A stretch of 32,087 bases of DNA from Clostridiales bacterium (GTDB lineage: Bacteria; Bacillota; Clostridia; Monoglobales; JAIRYP01): contig JAIRYP010000004.1 in assembly GCA_031267755.1 (NCBI GenBank), forward strand, positions 74,686 through 106,772, in the 5' to 3' direction. This document shows positions 15,250 through 25,314 of the stretch, piece after piece (position 1 is the first letter of the stretch; every line of letters starts with the position of its first letter). The translations under genes and the position numbers were made by a program. The notes under the pieces are model-generated. The model saw only the letters and a list, made by a program, of their open reading frames with translations. It did not search any database and had not been told where the DNA came from.

Positions 15250-16923
15250 ATGAAAAATATGTTTGAGAATTCTTTGAAAATAGTACCACTTGGTGGGCTT
15301 AATGAGATTGGAAAAAATATTACTTTATTTATTTGTGGCGAAGATATATTGGTGCTCGATTGTGGGCTTACGTTTCCCGACGATGAAATGTTTGGAGTTG
15401 ATATTGTCATACCAGATATCACTTTTCTTCAAAAAAATAAAGATAAAATTAGAGGGATAGCGCTAACTCATGGTCATGAGGACCATATTGGAGCTTTGCC
15501 GTATGTGCTTAAAGAAATAAATGTTCCAGTTTATGGTACAAAACTTACCCTTGAAATATTAAAAATTAAACTTAAAGAACATAAAATGTTAAGAACAACT
15601 AAATTAATCACAGTAAATCCAGGCGAAACTTTCACTCTTGGTTGTTTTAAGATAGAATTTATACGTTCAAATCATAGTATAGCGGATGCTATAATAACTT
15701 TAATTACTACTCCCATTGGAAATGTTCTTCACACTGGGGATTTTAAAATTGATTGTACGCCAATTGATGGAGAAATGCTCGATTTAACAAGAGTAGGAGA
15801 AATTGGAAAAGAAGGCGTTTTAGCTCTTCTTTCCGATAGCACTAACAGTGAACGCCCTGGTTATAGTATGAGCGAAAGAACTGTCGGAGAAGAATTTGAG
15901 AAAATTTTTGAAATATCGACAAAGCAAAGAATTTTTATTGCAACATTTGCCTCTAATATACATAGAGTACAACAGGTCATAAATTCAGCAGTTAAATTTG
16001 GCAGAAAAGTTGCAGTGTGTGGTCGAAGTATGATCAATGTTTTAAATGCTGCGTTTGACATTGGATATATGAAAATTCCGACAGATACACTCATAGATGT
16101 TGATGAAATAACCAAATTTCCAAAAGAAAAAATAGTAGTAATAACAACTGGTAGCCAAGGCGAACCTATGTCAGCTCTCAGTCGTATGGCATCGTCTGAT
16201 CATAAAAAAGTTACAATTGAATTTGGAGACTTGGTAATAATTTCAGCAAATCCAATTCCTGGAAATGAACGTACCGTTTCAAAAGTTGTAAATGAACTTT
16301 TTAGAAGGGGAGCAGATGTAATATATGAACCTATAGCAGACGTACATGTTTCTGGCCACGCATGTCAAGAAGAACTTAAAATAATGTTAAGCCTCGCAAA
16401 ACCAAAATTTTTTATTCCTGTTCATGGCGAGCACAGACATCTTATCAGACATAAAGAAATTGCAAAAAGTATGGGTTATAATAGCAAAGATATATTCATA
16501 ATGGATATTGGAAATGTTTTGGAAATCAAAAAAAACGAAGCGAGAATTACTGGAAGTGTTGCAGCAGGAAAAGTGTTCGTTGATGGACTTGGCGTTGGCG
16601 ATGTTGGCAATATCGTACTTAGGGATAGAAAACATCTTGCACAAGATGGGCTAATCATTGTTGTAATTATCATAAATAAAGTGGGCGGATCAATTGTTTC
16701 TGGACCGGATGTAATATCAAGAGGTTTCGTTTATGTTAGAGAATCAGAATTTTTAATGAATGAAATCAAAAAAAAAGCAAAATTAGCAATTGAAGAATGC
16801 AATGAGAAAAATTTTAAAGATTGGTCAAATTTAAAGTCTAATATTAAAAAGCGCTTGAGCGAGTTTTTATTTGATAAGACGAAAAGAAAACCAATGATAT
16901 TGCCTATAATTATGGAAGCATAA
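15250..16923 (+). CDS. rnjA: Ribonuclease J
   Basis: A metallo-beta-lactamase/beta-CASP nuclease that performs 5'-3' exonuclease and endonuclease steps of mRNA decay and rRNA maturation. The N-terminal LKIVPLGGLNEIGKN, the metal motif HGHEDH at 74-79, HTGDFK, SDSTNSERPG, the beta-CASP region (FASNIHRVQQ) and the late HVSGHA and PVHGEHRH motifs are all present. The product has 557 residues. I chose ATG 15250 because it places HGHEDH at 74-79, as in Bacillus RNase J1, and GGAG lies just upstream, although close (2 bases). An in-frame TTG at 15196 would add 18 residues, and ATG 15259 is also possible. It looks fully active. The neighbours give no special context. Confidence 0.95.
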   Translation: MKNMFENSLKIVPLGGLNEIGKNITLFICGEDILVLDCGLTFPDDEMFGVDIVIPDITFLQKNKDKIRGIALTHGHEDHIGALPYVLKEINVPVYGTKLTLEILKIKLKEHKMLRTTKLITVNPGETFTLGCFKIEFIRSNHSIADAIITLITTPIGNVLHTGDFKIDCTPIDGEMLDLTRVGEIGKEGVLALLSDSTNSERPGYSMSERTVGEEFEKIFEISTKQRIFIATFASNIHRVQQVINSAVKFGRKVAVCGRSMINVLNAAFDIGYMKIPTDTLIDVDEITKFPKEKIVVITTGSQGEPMSALSRMASSDHKKVTIEFGDLVIISANPIPGNERTVSKVVNELFRRGADVIYEPIADVHVSGHACQEELKIMLSLAKPKFFIPVHGEHRHLIRHKEIAKSMGYNSKDIFIMDIGNVLEIKKNEARITGSVAAGKVFVDGLGVGDVGNIVLRDRKHLAQDGLIIVVIIINKVGGSIVSGPDVISRGFVYVRESEFLMNEIKKKAKLAIEECNEKNFKDWSNLKSNIKKRLSEFLFDKTKRKPMILPIIMEA

Positions 16924-17065
16924 AATATTCTATCAAGTATTGTAATTTAGTAAAATTTTTATTACTATTGTTTAATGAAATTAAAATTTAAGGTTTGTAA
17001 TAATTTTTAAAAAAATGAAAGTTTTAAAAGATTTTTTATATTTTGTAATCATGTTTTAAAAAATT

Positions 17066-17100
17066 TGATTATTTTAATCACAAAATTATCAAAATTTTGA
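17066..17100. repeat. Two small palindromes upstream of the sugar importer
   Basis: TGATTA-TTT-TAATCA (17066-17080) and the perfect 12-base palindrome TCAAAATTTTGA (17089-17100) lie 50-85 bases before the binding-protein start. They are positioned like repressor sites, but both are nearly pure AT and could be chance. The rest of the 228-base gap (16924-17151) shows no convincing promoter; a weak 6-base-pair inverted repeat at 16948-16967 follows rnjA. Confidence 0.3.
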
Positions 17101-17151
17101 ATATTGTTTTATTAACAGTCTCAAAAATAAAAAAATGGGAGAAATTTTTAA

Positions 17152-18246
17152 ATGAAAAAATTGTTGATTTTCTTTGTATCTTTGTCTTTTGTTTTTCCAA
17201 TGTGTGGATGTGGCAAAAAAGATACACCAGATAAATGGACAATTGGTATATCAATGCCAAATAAAGCACTTGAAAGATGGAACAAGGATGGAGAATATTT
17301 GAAAAAAAAATTAACAGATTCAGGATATTCAACTATTTTGCAATATCCAGCAGGGGATGCAAATACTCAGATAAATCAAATTGAAGACATGGAAGCTAAA
17401 GGAGCAAAAGTAATAGTAATTGCAGCTGTTGATACAAAGTCTCTTGCAAATGTGCTAAATAAAGCTAAAACACAAAACATAACAGTTATAGCGTATGATA
17501 GATTGATCACTGATACTGAAGATGTTGATTTTTTTGTAACATTTAACAATAAAGAAGTTGGGGTTATGCAAGCCAAATTTGTAGAAAAAAAATTAGGTTT
17601 AAGAGAAAAAAAGGGACCCTTTAATATTGAATTCATTGCAGGAGATCAAGCGGATGAAAACGCACATAGTTTTTATAATGGGGCAATGAGTGTTCTCAAA
17701 GAATATATAGATTCAGGAAAACTAATAGTTCCAAGTGGCCAAATTGCTTTTGAAAAAGTTGTAACACCAGGATGGGAAACTGCGAAAGCGCAATCTAGAA
17801 TGGATAATATAATAGTTGCAAATTATTTAGGGCAAAAAAAACTCGATGCAGTTCTTGCAACGAGCGATTGTCTTTCGCTTGGAGTTATAAATGCACTTAA
17901 AACAGCAGATATCATAAAAAATCTTGAAACTAATTCTGAAAATATTTTATTAAATCCGATTATTACTGGACAAGATTGTGATAAAGCAAATGTTGCGTCA
18001 ATTGTAAAGGGCGAACAATCGATGTCGGTGTTTAAAGATACAAGAAAACTTGGCGATAAAGTTAAGGATATAATTGATTCTTTATATGAAGGTAAAGAAA
18101 TTGAAATAAATGGTGAAGAAAAATTCAACAATGGTGCGAAAGATGTCACTACGTATTTTTTTGAACCAGTTTGTATTGAAAAAGATAATCTCGTGAAAGA
18201 GTTAATTGAAAGTGGGTATTATAAAAAAGAAGAATGTAATTGGTAA
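17152..18246 (+). CDS. chvE: ChvE-like sugar-binding lipoprotein of an ABC importer
   Basis: The extracellular binding protein of a CUT2-type monosaccharide importer. The signal segment (1-17) ends in PMCGCG, a loose lipobox in which Cys18 or Cys20 would be the lipidated residue. The mature part follows ChvE closely: IGISMPNKALERWNKDGEYL, LQYPAGDANTQINQIEDM, GAKVIVIAAVDTKSL, VIAYDRLI and the late TGQDCDKANVASIVKGEQSM. The length is 364 residues. ChvE-type proteins bind several aldoses (glucose, galactose, xylose, arabinose); which one is used here is not visible. GGGAGAA precedes the ATG. The ATPase and permease follow directly in the order chvE-gguA-gguB. Confidence 0.92.
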   Translation: MKKLLIFFVSLSFVFPMCGCGKKDTPDKWTIGISMPNKALERWNKDGEYLKKKLTDSGYSTILQYPAGDANTQINQIEDMEAKGAKVIVIAAVDTKSLANVLNKAKTQNITVIAYDRLITDTEDVDFFVTFNNKEVGVMQAKFVEKKLGLREKKGPFNIEFIAGDQADENAHSFYNGAMSVLKEYIDSGKLIVPSGQIAFEKVVTPGWETAKAQSRMDNIIVANYLGQKKLDAVLATSDCLSLGVINALKTADIIKNLETNSENILLNPIITGQDCDKANVASIVKGEQSMSVFKDTRKLGDKVKDIIDSLYEGKEIEINGEEKFNNGAKDVTTYFFEPVCIEKDNLVKELIESGYYKKEECNW

Positions 18247-18247
18247 A

Positions 18248-18273
18248 TATTTTATTTATGAAACAATAAAATA
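18248..18273 (+). repeat. Stem-loop between binding-protein and ATPase genes
   Basis: TATTTTATT (18248-18256) is an exact inverted repeat of AATAAAATA (18265-18273) around an 8-base loop. It lies directly after the binding-protein stop codon. In many binding-protein operons a hairpin here stabilises the first message and lowers expression of the membrane genes. The stem is AT-only, so its strength is uncertain, and no T tract makes it a clear terminator. Confidence 0.4.
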
Positions 18274-18364
18274 AATAGGTAACTTTGTAACTTGATATTA
18301 AATTCTAAAAAATATAAATGTTTTTATTATGTGTTTCATTTTAATTATGGGTGTTGAAAAAACT

Positions 18365-19939
18365 ATGAATCATAAATTTGTGAGTGAAAACAAACAATAT
18401 AATGAAAATGTTTTAGAAATTTGCGATGTTGAAAAAGTTTTTGGCGAAACAAAAGCCTTAAATAAGGTGAATTTAAGTATAAAAAAGGGGGAAATACGTG
18501 CATTAGTTGGTGAAAATGGTGCTGGAAAATCAACATTAATTAATATACTGTGCGGTATATATTCTCATCATAAATACACTGGTAAAATATTCCTTGAAGG
18601 AAAAGAGTGTAAATTTAAAAAAGTGAAAGATAGTGAAGATGTTGGAATTTCTGTAGTACATCAAGAATTTACTTTGATTCCTCAAATGTCGATTGCTGAA
18701 AATGTATTTTTAGGAAATGAAAAACATAAGAATTTTATAATCGATTGGAAATTAACAAAGAATAAAGCAAAAGAAATTTTAGACAGAGTTGGACTTAAAG
18801 AAAACGGAGAAACAAGTGTTAAAGATATAGGTATTGGGAAACAACAGCTTACTGAAATTGCTAAAGCACTAAATAAAAAAGTTAAAGTTTTAATACTTGA
18901 TGAGCCCACAGCCGCTTTGAATGAAGAAGATAGCAATAATTTGTTTAACTTACTTTTAAAATTTAAAGAAACCGGAATAACTTCAATACTTGTTTCACAT
19001 AAACTTGAAGAAGTTATGAAAATTGCTGACTCAGTAACTATTTTAAGAGACGGTAAAGTAATTGAAACACTTGTAAAAGGAATTGATGAAATATCGAGAA
19101 ACAGATTGATAAGTGGCATGGTTGGTCGAAAAGTAGAGTATTATTTTCCAAAAAAAAATTCAAATACCGATTGTGTTGATTGTAATGTTTTTTATGAAAT
19201 AAAAAATTGGAATGTTAAACATCATAATATTAAAGATAAATATGTTGTGAAAAATTTAAACATGTATATAAAAAAGAATGAAATTGTCGGAATAGCAGGG
19301 CTTGCTGGATCTGGACGAACTGAGTTTGCAATGAGTCTTTTTGGCAAATTATATGGCAGAGATATTTCGGGAAGCGTGTACAAAAATGGTAAAGAAATTT
19401 ACATAAATTCTGTTTCGGATGCAATTAATAATGGATTAGCTTACGTATCTGAGGATAGAAAGAATTATGGACTTGATTTATCTGACAATGTAAAAAGGAA
19501 TATTTCAATCGTAAACTTATCAAAAATATGCACTAAATCAAAAATTATCGATGAAAGAAAAGAAAAAGAGATTGCAAATTATTACAAACAAATTTTCAAT
19601 ATTAAAACTAATTCAATAGAATGCGAAACAAGAAAGCTTTCAGGCGGCAACCAACAAAAAGTTGTTCTTAGTAAGTGGATATTTTCAAATCCAGATTTGC
19701 TTATTTTAGATGAGCCCACACGAGGTATTGACGTTGCGACGAAACATGAAATTTATACTTTTATGAATAATCTAGTAAAACAAGGAAAATCGATTATAAT
19801 GATTTCATCTGAGATGACAGAAATTCTTGGTATGTCTGATAGAATTTATGTAATGAATAGTGGAAAAATTGTTGGAGAATTTTATAATTCTGAAGTTTCG
19901 CAAGAAATCATAATGGAATGTATTGTAAAAACATCGTAA
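18365..19939 (+). CDS. gguA: Monosaccharide ABC importer ATPase (GguA/MmsA type, two ABC domains)
   Basis: A tandem ATPase that drives the sugar importer. The first domain has Walker A GENGAGKST (49-57), a degenerate signature (GIGKQQLTEIAKAL), and Walker B LILDEPTAAL (about 177-186). The second has the usual degraded Walker A (GLAGSGRTE, 312-320), a good signature LSGGNQQKVVLSKW and Walker B LILDEPTRGID. This pattern is standard for CUT2 ATPases. The product has 524 residues from ATG 18365, which has GGGTG upstream at long spacing; an in-frame ATG at 18329 would add 12 residues without a ribosome site. It follows the binding-protein gene by 118 bases and precedes the permease gene by 13. Confidence 0.93.
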   Translation: MNHKFVSENKQYNENVLEICDVEKVFGETKALNKVNLSIKKGEIRALVGENGAGKSTLINILCGIYSHHKYTGKIFLEGKECKFKKVKDSEDVGISVVHQEFTLIPQMSIAENVFLGNEKHKNFIIDWKLTKNKAKEILDRVGLKENGETSVKDIGIGKQQLTEIAKALNKKVKVLILDEPTAALNEEDSNNLFNLLLKFKETGITSILVSHKLEEVMKIADSVTILRDGKVIETLVKGIDEISRNRLISGMVGRKVEYYFPKKNSNTDCVDCNVFYEIKNWNVKHHNIKDKYVVKNLNMYIKKNEIVGIAGLAGSGRTEFAMSLFGKLYGRDISGSVYKNGKEIYINSVSDAINNGLAYVSEDRKNYGLDLSDNVKRNISIVNLSKICTKSKIIDERKEKEIANYYKQIFNIKTNSIECETRKLSGGNQQKVVLSKWIFSNPDLLILDEPTRGIDVATKHEIYTFMNNLVKQGKSIIMISSEMTEILGMSDRIYVMNSGKIVGEFYNSEVSQEIIMECIVKTS

Positions 19940-19952
19940 TGGGGGTTAATGA

Positions 19953-21119
19953 GTGAATTATTTGTCAATAAAAAAAAGCATAAAGCAGTATGCAATGACA
20001 ATTACACTTATTGCGATTACATTGCTTTTTGAGTTCTTGACAAAAGGTGTTTTGCTCTCTCCACAAAATATAACAAATTTAATCATGCAAAATAGTTGTA
20101 TTTTGTTGCTTTCTATTGGCATGATGCTTTGTATTTTAACTGGAGGTAACATTGATCTTTCCGTTGGGTCTGTTTTGGCATTTGTGGGCGCAATTAATGG
20201 TAAATTAATCATCACCAAAGAAATGCCAATACATTTTGTGATTTCTTTAGTAATTTTTTTAGGTTTTTTGATTGGTGCATGGCAAGGATTTTGGATTGCT
20301 TACGTTCGAATTCCTTCGTTTATAGTAACGCTTTCTGGAATGCTTATTTTTAGAGGCCTTGCAGTATTGACGCTTAAAGGAATGACGCTAACACCATTTC
20401 CAAATATTTTTCAAGAAATTAGCGGTGGCTTTGTTTTTAACTTTTTAAAAATTAAATATAAAACTCAATTTGTTACGTATACCTTTGCTTTAATTTTAAC
20501 AATAATCTATATTTGTTTACAAGTTTTAAAAAGAAATAAAAAAGAACGTCGTGATAATATATATTTGTTTTTAATTAAGAATGTATTTGTGTGTATTGTT
20601 ATTTTTTTGTGTGTAACACCGTTTGCAAATTTTAAAGGAATACCTATAATTTTAATAATTTTAGGAATAATTACTTTGTTTTATTCTTTCGTAACTCAAA
20701 AAACAATTTATGGAAGATATGTTTATGCGGTTGGTGGCAATGAAAAAGCTGCAAAATGCTCTGGAATAGATACAAACAAAGTTTTATTTTATGTGTATGT
20801 AAATATGTCAGTTCTTGCAGCAATAGCTGGAATTGTTTTTTCTTCTCGCACAAATTCGGCCTCTCCACAGGCTGGCATAAATTTTGAATTAGATGCTGTT
20901 ACATCGTGTTATATTGGCGGAGCATCAGCAAGTGGAGGAATTGGTACGATTATGGGGGCAATAATTGGGGGTACAGTGATGGGTGTTTTGAATAATGGCA
21001 TGTCAATTATGGGTATAGCTTCGGATGTTCAAATGACAATTAAAGGAATTGCTCTTATCACTGCAGTTGCTTTTGACGTAATATCAAAAAATTCAAAAGT
21101 TATTAGAAATGTTGTATGA
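19953..21119 (+). CDS. gguB: Monosaccharide ABC importer permease (GguB/MmsB type)
   Basis: Forms the membrane channel of the importer. The 388-residue protein is hydrophobic throughout with about ten helices. Family hallmarks are LTGGNIDLSVGSVLAFVGAI near 63-82, IPSFIVTLSGMLIFRGLAVL (about 118-137), YAVGGNEKAAKCSGID, and GGASASGGIGTIMGAIIGG near the C-terminus. GTG 19953 follows a GGGGG site about 8 bases upstream; an overlapping ATG at 19949 is out of frame. The importer looks complete with a single permease. The stop codon is only 15 bases before the trigger factor start, so read-through transcription into tig is likely. Confidence 0.93.
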   Translation: MNYLSIKKSIKQYAMTITLIAITLLFEFLTKGVLLSPQNITNLIMQNSCILLLSIGMMLCILTGGNIDLSVGSVLAFVGAINGKLIITKEMPIHFVISLVIFLGFLIGAWQGFWIAYVRIPSFIVTLSGMLIFRGLAVLTLKGMTLTPFPNIFQEISGGFVFNFLKIKYKTQFVTYTFALILTIIYICLQVLKRNKKERRDNIYLFLIKNVFVCIVIFLCVTPFANFKGIPIILIILGIITLFYSFVTQKTIYGRYVYAVGGNEKAAKCSGIDTNKVLFYVYVNMSVLAAIAGIVFSSRTNSASPQAGINFELDAVTSCYIGGASASGGIGTIMGAIIGGTVMGVLNNGMSIMGIASDVQMTIKGIALITAVAFDVISKNSKVIRNVV

Positions 21120-21134
21120 GGATAGGGGATCATT

Positions 21135-22418
21135 ATGATAACTAATGCTAAAGTAATTGAAAACAATAAAGGTATTTTGAAATTTGAATTTGAAATAGAG
21201 CCAAAAATATTTAAAAACGCTATTCAAAAAGTTTATGATAAAAAACGAAAAAGTTTCAAGATACCTGGCTTTAGAAACGGTAAGGTTCCAAGAGCGGTTT
21301 TAGAAAAGTTTTATGGCAAAAATATGTTTTATTCTGATGCAGTGAATGAGATCTTGCCTGAAAAATATGATGAAATCGAGAAGAAAATGGCTTTTAATTT
21401 TATCGAAAAGCCTAAAATTGAAATATCTAAAATATCAGAAGAGAATGGAATAACTTTTATTGCGACTGTTGCCATTTTGCCAGAGTTTGAAATTGGTGAA
21501 TATAAAGGTATTAAAGTCCAAAGGAAAAATTTTTCAATAACGTCTCATGAAGTAGACGAGGAGTTAGAAAAACAAAGAAAAAAAAATGCAAGAGAAATAG
21601 TTGTAGAAGACAGACCAGTTCAAGTTGATGATTTTGTGAATATAGATTATGAAATTTTTTTGAATGACAAACAAGAAAAAGATAAAAGTTTAAAAAATTT
21701 TGTATTTCAAGTTGGTTCGAATCAGGTCATATCAGGATTTGGTGAAAAATTAATAGGAAAATCTTTAGGTGAAGAAATTGAATTTAATTTAAATTTTCCA
21801 AACGAATTTTACGATAAAGATTTGGAAGGGAAAAATGGAAAATTTAAAATTAAAATAAATAAAATATGGATTCAAGAATTACCAATTTTGAACGATGAAT
21901 TTGCAAAAGATGTGAGCGAATTTGATACTCTGGAAGAATTAAAAACAAATATAATGGAAAAGCTTGAAGGGATTAATAGAATTAAAGTCGAAAATATGAT
22001 AGAAAATGATATACTTGAGAAAATAGTTAAAAGAACTGAAGTTGTTGTTCCGGATGTGATGGTTGAAAAAGAACTTAAAAAAACATTTGAAAATTATTTT
22101 GAACAGTTAAATGTGAATGGGTTTGATGTTAAAAAATTTTTAGAATCAATGGATGAAAATGAAAAAAATAAACACAAATCTGCTGTACAAAACAGTATTA
22201 AAACAAGGATTATTATAGATAAAATTATGAAAATTGAAAATATTAAAGTGTCGGAAGAAGAAATTTTAAATGAGTATAATAAATTGTCACAAAAAAATAA
22301 AATTGATGTAAAAAAAATTAAAAATTATATATCTAAAGAAAATATCGCATATGATATAAAAACACGGAAGGTTTTGAAACTTCTTAAAGATAAAGCAATT
22401 ATAATTGAAAATAATTAG
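21135..22418 (+). CDS. tig: Trigger factor, ribosome-associated chaperone
   Basis: It binds ribosomal protein L23 at the exit tunnel and shields new chains; the central domain has peptidyl-prolyl isomerase activity. The ribosome-docking motif GFRNGKVPRAVLEKFYG is at 45-61. The FKBP-like domain (about 150-240) contains VDDFVNIDYE and FQVGSNQVISGFGEKLIG. The C-terminal helical chaperone arms follow. The length of 427 residues is normal. A strong AGGGGATC ribosome site precedes the ATG. It is followed by clpP and clpX, a standard order. The immediate upstream gene is the sugar permease, with no room for a full promoter and terminator between them. Confidence 0.96.
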   Translation: MITNAKVIENNKGILKFEFEIEPKIFKNAIQKVYDKKRKSFKIPGFRNGKVPRAVLEKFYGKNMFYSDAVNEILPEKYDEIEKKMAFNFIEKPKIEISKISEENGITFIATVAILPEFEIGEYKGIKVQRKNFSITSHEVDEELEKQRKKNAREIVVEDRPVQVDDFVNIDYEIFLNDKQEKDKSLKNFVFQVGSNQVISGFGEKLIGKSLGEEIEFNLNFPNEFYDKDLEGKNGKFKIKINKIWIQELPILNDEFAKDVSEFDTLEELKTNIMEKLEGINRIKVENMIENDILEKIVKRTEVVVPDVMVEKELKKTFENYFEQLNVNGFDVKKFLESMDENEKNKHKSAVQNSIKTRIIIDKIMKIENIKVSEEEILNEYNKLSQKNKIDVKKIKNYISKENIAYDIKTRKVLKLLKDKAIIIENN

Positions 22419-22449
22419 TTAATCCTTATAAAATTTGGAGGTTTAAAGA

Positions 22450-23034
22450 ATGTCGCTTGTACCTTACGTCATTGAGCAAACTAGCCGAGGAGAACGCTCG
22501 TATGATATTTTTTCTAGGCTTTTAAAAGATAGAATAATATTTTTGTCGGATGAAGTAAATGATGTAACGGCTAGTTTAGTAGTTGCACAACTTTTATTTT
22601 TAGATAGTGAGAATCCTGATAAAGATATAAATCTTTATATAAACAGTCCGGGTGGATCTATTACTTCGGGTATGGCAATATATGATACTATGCAATATAC
22701 TAAGGCGGATGTTTCAACAATTTGTGTAGGTATGGCTGCATCCATGGGTGCTTTTTTGCTCTCAAGTGGCAAAAAAGGAAAAAGATTTGCATTACCAAAT
22801 AGCGAAATTATGATTCACCAACCTCTTGGGGGTACAAAAGGCCAGGCAACTGATATTGCGATTCATGCGAAAAGAATTATAAGCATGAAAGAACAACTTA
22901 ATAAAATGCTTAGCGAAAATACTAATCAACCTCTCGAAAGAGTTCAAAAAGACACCGAAAGAGATAACTTTATGTCAGCCAAAGAAGCTCTTGAATATGG
23001 ATTAATAGATAAGATTGTTGATAAACGTAATTAA
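22450..23034 (+). CDS. clpP: ATP-dependent Clp protease proteolytic subunit
   Basis: Forms the tetradecameric serine protease chamber used with ClpX or ClpC. The catalytic triad is in its classical positions: Ser98 in GMAASMGAF, His123 in MIHQPLGG, and Asp172 in ERDNF. The N-terminus [20 protein letters not shown] is typical. The length is 194 residues. GGAGG lies 9 bases before the ATG. It follows tig by 31 bases and precedes clpX by 37. No CtsR-type heptad operator is visible, so the gene is probably expressed from the upstream operon. Confidence 0.98.
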   Translation: MSLVPYVIEQTSRGERSYDIFSRLLKDRIIFLSDEVNDVTASLVVAQLLFLDSENPDKDINLYINSPGGSITSGMAIYDTMQYTKADVSTICVGMAASMGAFLLSSGKKGKRFALPNSEIMIHQPLGGTKGQATDIAIHAKRIISMKEQLNKMLSENTNQPLERVQKDTERDNFMSAKEALEYGLIDKIVDKRN

Positions 23035-23071
23035 ATTTTTAGAATTTATATTTTGAGAAAGGCGGTCAATA

Positions 23072-24376
23072 ATGATTAAACTTGATGATGGTTCCAAAAA
23101 ACCCAATTGTTCTTTTTGTGGAAAAAACGAAGAACAAGTAAAAAAAATGATTACTGGCCCTGGTGTTCGTATATGCAATGAATGTATTTGGTTATGTTAT
23201 AAAATGTTTGAAGATGATTATAATTTTTCAAAAGTTAAAGATGTAAAAGAAAAGTTATTGACACCGGCTGAGATTTATGCAAAATTAGATCAGTACGTAA
23301 TAGGTCAAGGTGATACTAAAAAAATACTCTCTGTTGCAGTGCGTAATCATTACAAGCGTCTTCAAATGCAAAAAGAGGAAGATGTTGAAGTTGAAATTCA
23401 AAAAAGCAATATTTTATTAATGGGTCGAACTGGTTGTGGAAAAACTTTACTTGCACAAACTTTGGCCAAAGCTTTAGATATTCCATTTGTAATTTCTGAT
23501 GCAACCTCGTTAACCGAAGCAGGTTATGTTGGCGAGGATGTCGAAAATATTCTTTTAAAACTTATTCAAGCCGCTGAATACAATATTGGAAGAGCTCAAC
23601 AAGGGATTGTTTATATTGATGAAATTGATAAAATTACAAGAAAATCAGAAAACCTTTCCATAACTCGCGATGTTAGCGGAGAAGGAGTTCAACAGACCCT
23701 TCTTAAAATTCTTGAAGGAACTGTTGCATCAGTGCCTCCGAATGGTGGTAGAAAACATCCACACCAAGAGTGTTTGCAAATTGATACAACGGATATATTG
23801 TTTATTTGTGGTGGAGCGTTTGAAGGCATTGAAAAAATAATTGAAAGAAGAGTTTCAGGTAGCGCACTTGGTTTTGGGGCTAAAGTTCAAAGCAAAAAAG
23901 ATAAGAATAAAAGAAAAATTTTAAATGAACTTATTCCAGAAGATTTGCTTAAGTTTGGATTAATTCCTGAGTTTATTGGAAGGCTACCAGTTATTGCTAC
24001 CCTCGATGATCTTAATGTAAATGATTTAAAAAGAATATTGATTGAACCAAAAAATGCATTAATAAAACAGTATAAGGCTTTATTTGAATTTGATGATGTG
24101 ATACTAGAGGTGCAAAATGATGCGATAGAAGAAATTGCAAAAAAAGCAATTGAAAGAGAAACTGGTGCAAGAGGTCTTAGAACCATCATCGAAAAAATGA
24201 TGAATGAAATTATGTATGAAATGCCATCTGATCCAACAATTGAAAAAGTTATCGTAACAAAAGAATGTGTAACGGAAGGTAAAAAACCTAAGATTATTCA
24301 TAATTCAAATAGAAAACCTCTAAAAATTATTGAATCAAATAAATTAAAAGATGGCGAAGAAGAATCGGTTTCATAG
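23072..24376 (+). CDS. clpX: ClpX, AAA+ unfoldase of ClpXP
   Basis: A hexameric unfoldase that feeds substrates to ClpP. The N-terminal zinc domain has Cys13, Cys16, Cys35 and Cys38. The AAA+ core has Walker A GRTGCGKT (118-125), pore loop GYVG (151-154), Walker B ending in DEID (183-186) and the sensor region with SGEGVQQ. The ClpP-docking loop reads LGFGA near 266-270 where most have IGFGA, a conservative change. The C-terminal domain (ETGARGLR) is intact. The length is 434 residues. A modified site (AAAGGCGG) precedes the ATG. lonA and engB, which often follow clpX, are absent; a 131-base gap leads to cdsA. Confidence 0.98.
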   Translation: MIKLDDGSKKPNCSFCGKNEEQVKKMITGPGVRICNECIWLCYKMFEDDYNFSKVKDVKEKLLTPAEIYAKLDQYVIGQGDTKKILSVAVRNHYKRLQMQKEEDVEVEIQKSNILLMGRTGCGKTLLAQTLAKALDIPFVISDATSLTEAGYVGEDVENILLKLIQAAEYNIGRAQQGIVYIDEIDKITRKSENLSITRDVSGEGVQQTLLKILEGTVASVPPNGGRKHPHQECLQIDTTDILFICGGAFEGIEKIIERRVSGSALGFGAKVQSKKDKNKRKILNELIPEDLLKFGLIPEFIGRLPVIATLDDLNVNDLKRILIEPKNALIKQYKALFEFDDVILEVQNDAIEEIAKKAIERETGARGLRTIIEKMMNEIMYEMPSDPTIEKVIVTKECVTEGKKPKIIHNSNRKPLKIIESNKLKDGEEESVS

Positions 24377-24507
24377 TATATATTTGTTTTTCATTTTTGA
24401 TTTTTTATTTTGCAAGTTAGTTTTATGGTAATTTTTTAATGGTTTTAAATATTTATAAAATTAATTTTATTAATAAGTTTTAAAACATAGATGTTGCGGA
24501 GAATTAA

Positions 24508-25314
24508 ATGTTAATAAAAAGATTGTTGACATCAATTGTTTGCATTCCCATGATAGTTTTTATTATGTTGTCGAAAGAAATTTATTATTCTTCAACTGTA
24601 TTGTTGGTTTCATATGTTGGCATTTTTGAATTTTTTAAAGCAACTCAAATCGTAAAAAATAAATTTTTGTTATTTTTAGGAAATTTAATTTGTTTTTTTG
24701 TTATTTTTTTTTGTAATAAAACTTTAAAAATTGCACTTTTTACAGTGTTTTTATGCGTTGGTGTGATTTTATTCTATTTTATATTTATAAACAATGCTAA
24801 ATTTAAAGACATTTTTTTAGTTATATTTGGGAATATTTATATACCATATATGTTATCATACATAATTTCTACAAGAAAAATTGAAGTTTTAGGTAAATAT
24901 TTTGTATGGTTTATATTCTTAGGAGCGTTTTCAACTGATATATTTGCATATTTTGGAGGAAAATTTTTTGGTAAACATAAACTAATCCCTAAAATAAGTC
25001 CTAATAAAACAATTGAAGGAGCAATAATAGGTATTATAGGTAACATCTTTGTTTTTGGCGTTTTTGGGTTTTTGCTTAAAAAAATATTTAATATTTCATT
25101 GAATCTGCTACTTGTTTTTATCATGGGGTTTTTAACAGCTTTAGCAGCAGAATCTGGAGATATTGTTGCTTCAATTATAAAAAGAAAACATAAAATAAAA
25201 GATTTCGGCAGTATTCTTCCGGGCCATGGAGGAATACTAGATAGGCTCGACAGCTTAATTTTTGTTGCTCCAATTGTATACTTTTTTTTAATCCATACTA
25301 AAATTATGAGATAA
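24508..25314 (+). CDS. cdsA: Phosphatidate cytidylyltransferase (CDP-diglyceride synthase)
   Basis: It makes CDP-diacylglycerol from phosphatidic acid and CTP in the membrane, the branch point of phospholipid synthesis. The 268-residue protein has about seven membrane helices and the CDS signature near the C-terminus: SIIKRKHKIKDFGSILPGHG followed by GILDRLDS, with the conserved Lys, Asp, PGHGG and DRLD. CGGAGAA precedes the ATG. In most Firmicutes cdsA follows frr and uppS and is tight to dxr. Here clpX is upstream and about 250 bases of non-coding DNA lie before dxr. Confidence 0.95.
   Translation: MLIKRLLTSIVCIPMIVFIMLSKEIYYSSTVLLVSYVGIFEFFKATQIVKNKFLLFLGNLICFFVIFFCNKTLKIALFTVFLCVGVILFYFIFINNAKFKDIFLVIFGNIYIPYMLSYIISTRKIEVLGKYFVWFIFLGAFSTDIFAYFGGKFFGKHKLIPKISPNKTIEGAIIGIIGNIFVFGVFGFLLKKIFNISLNLLLVFIMGFLTALAAESGDIVASIIKRKHKIKDFGSILPGHGGILDRLDSLIFVAPIVYFFLIHTKIMR

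Noticed and set aside
15171-15422. Antisense open frames over the start of rnjA, and similar ones over chvE (17823-18149), clpX (23887-24189) and dxr (25536-26015)
   Set aside because: They are low-complexity Ser/Phe/Ile-rich shadows of well-identified genes, without ribosome sites.
21714-21723. GGTTCGAATC, resembling a tRNA T-arm
   Set aside because: It lies inside tig in a conserved coding stretch, and no acceptor or anticodon arms surround it.
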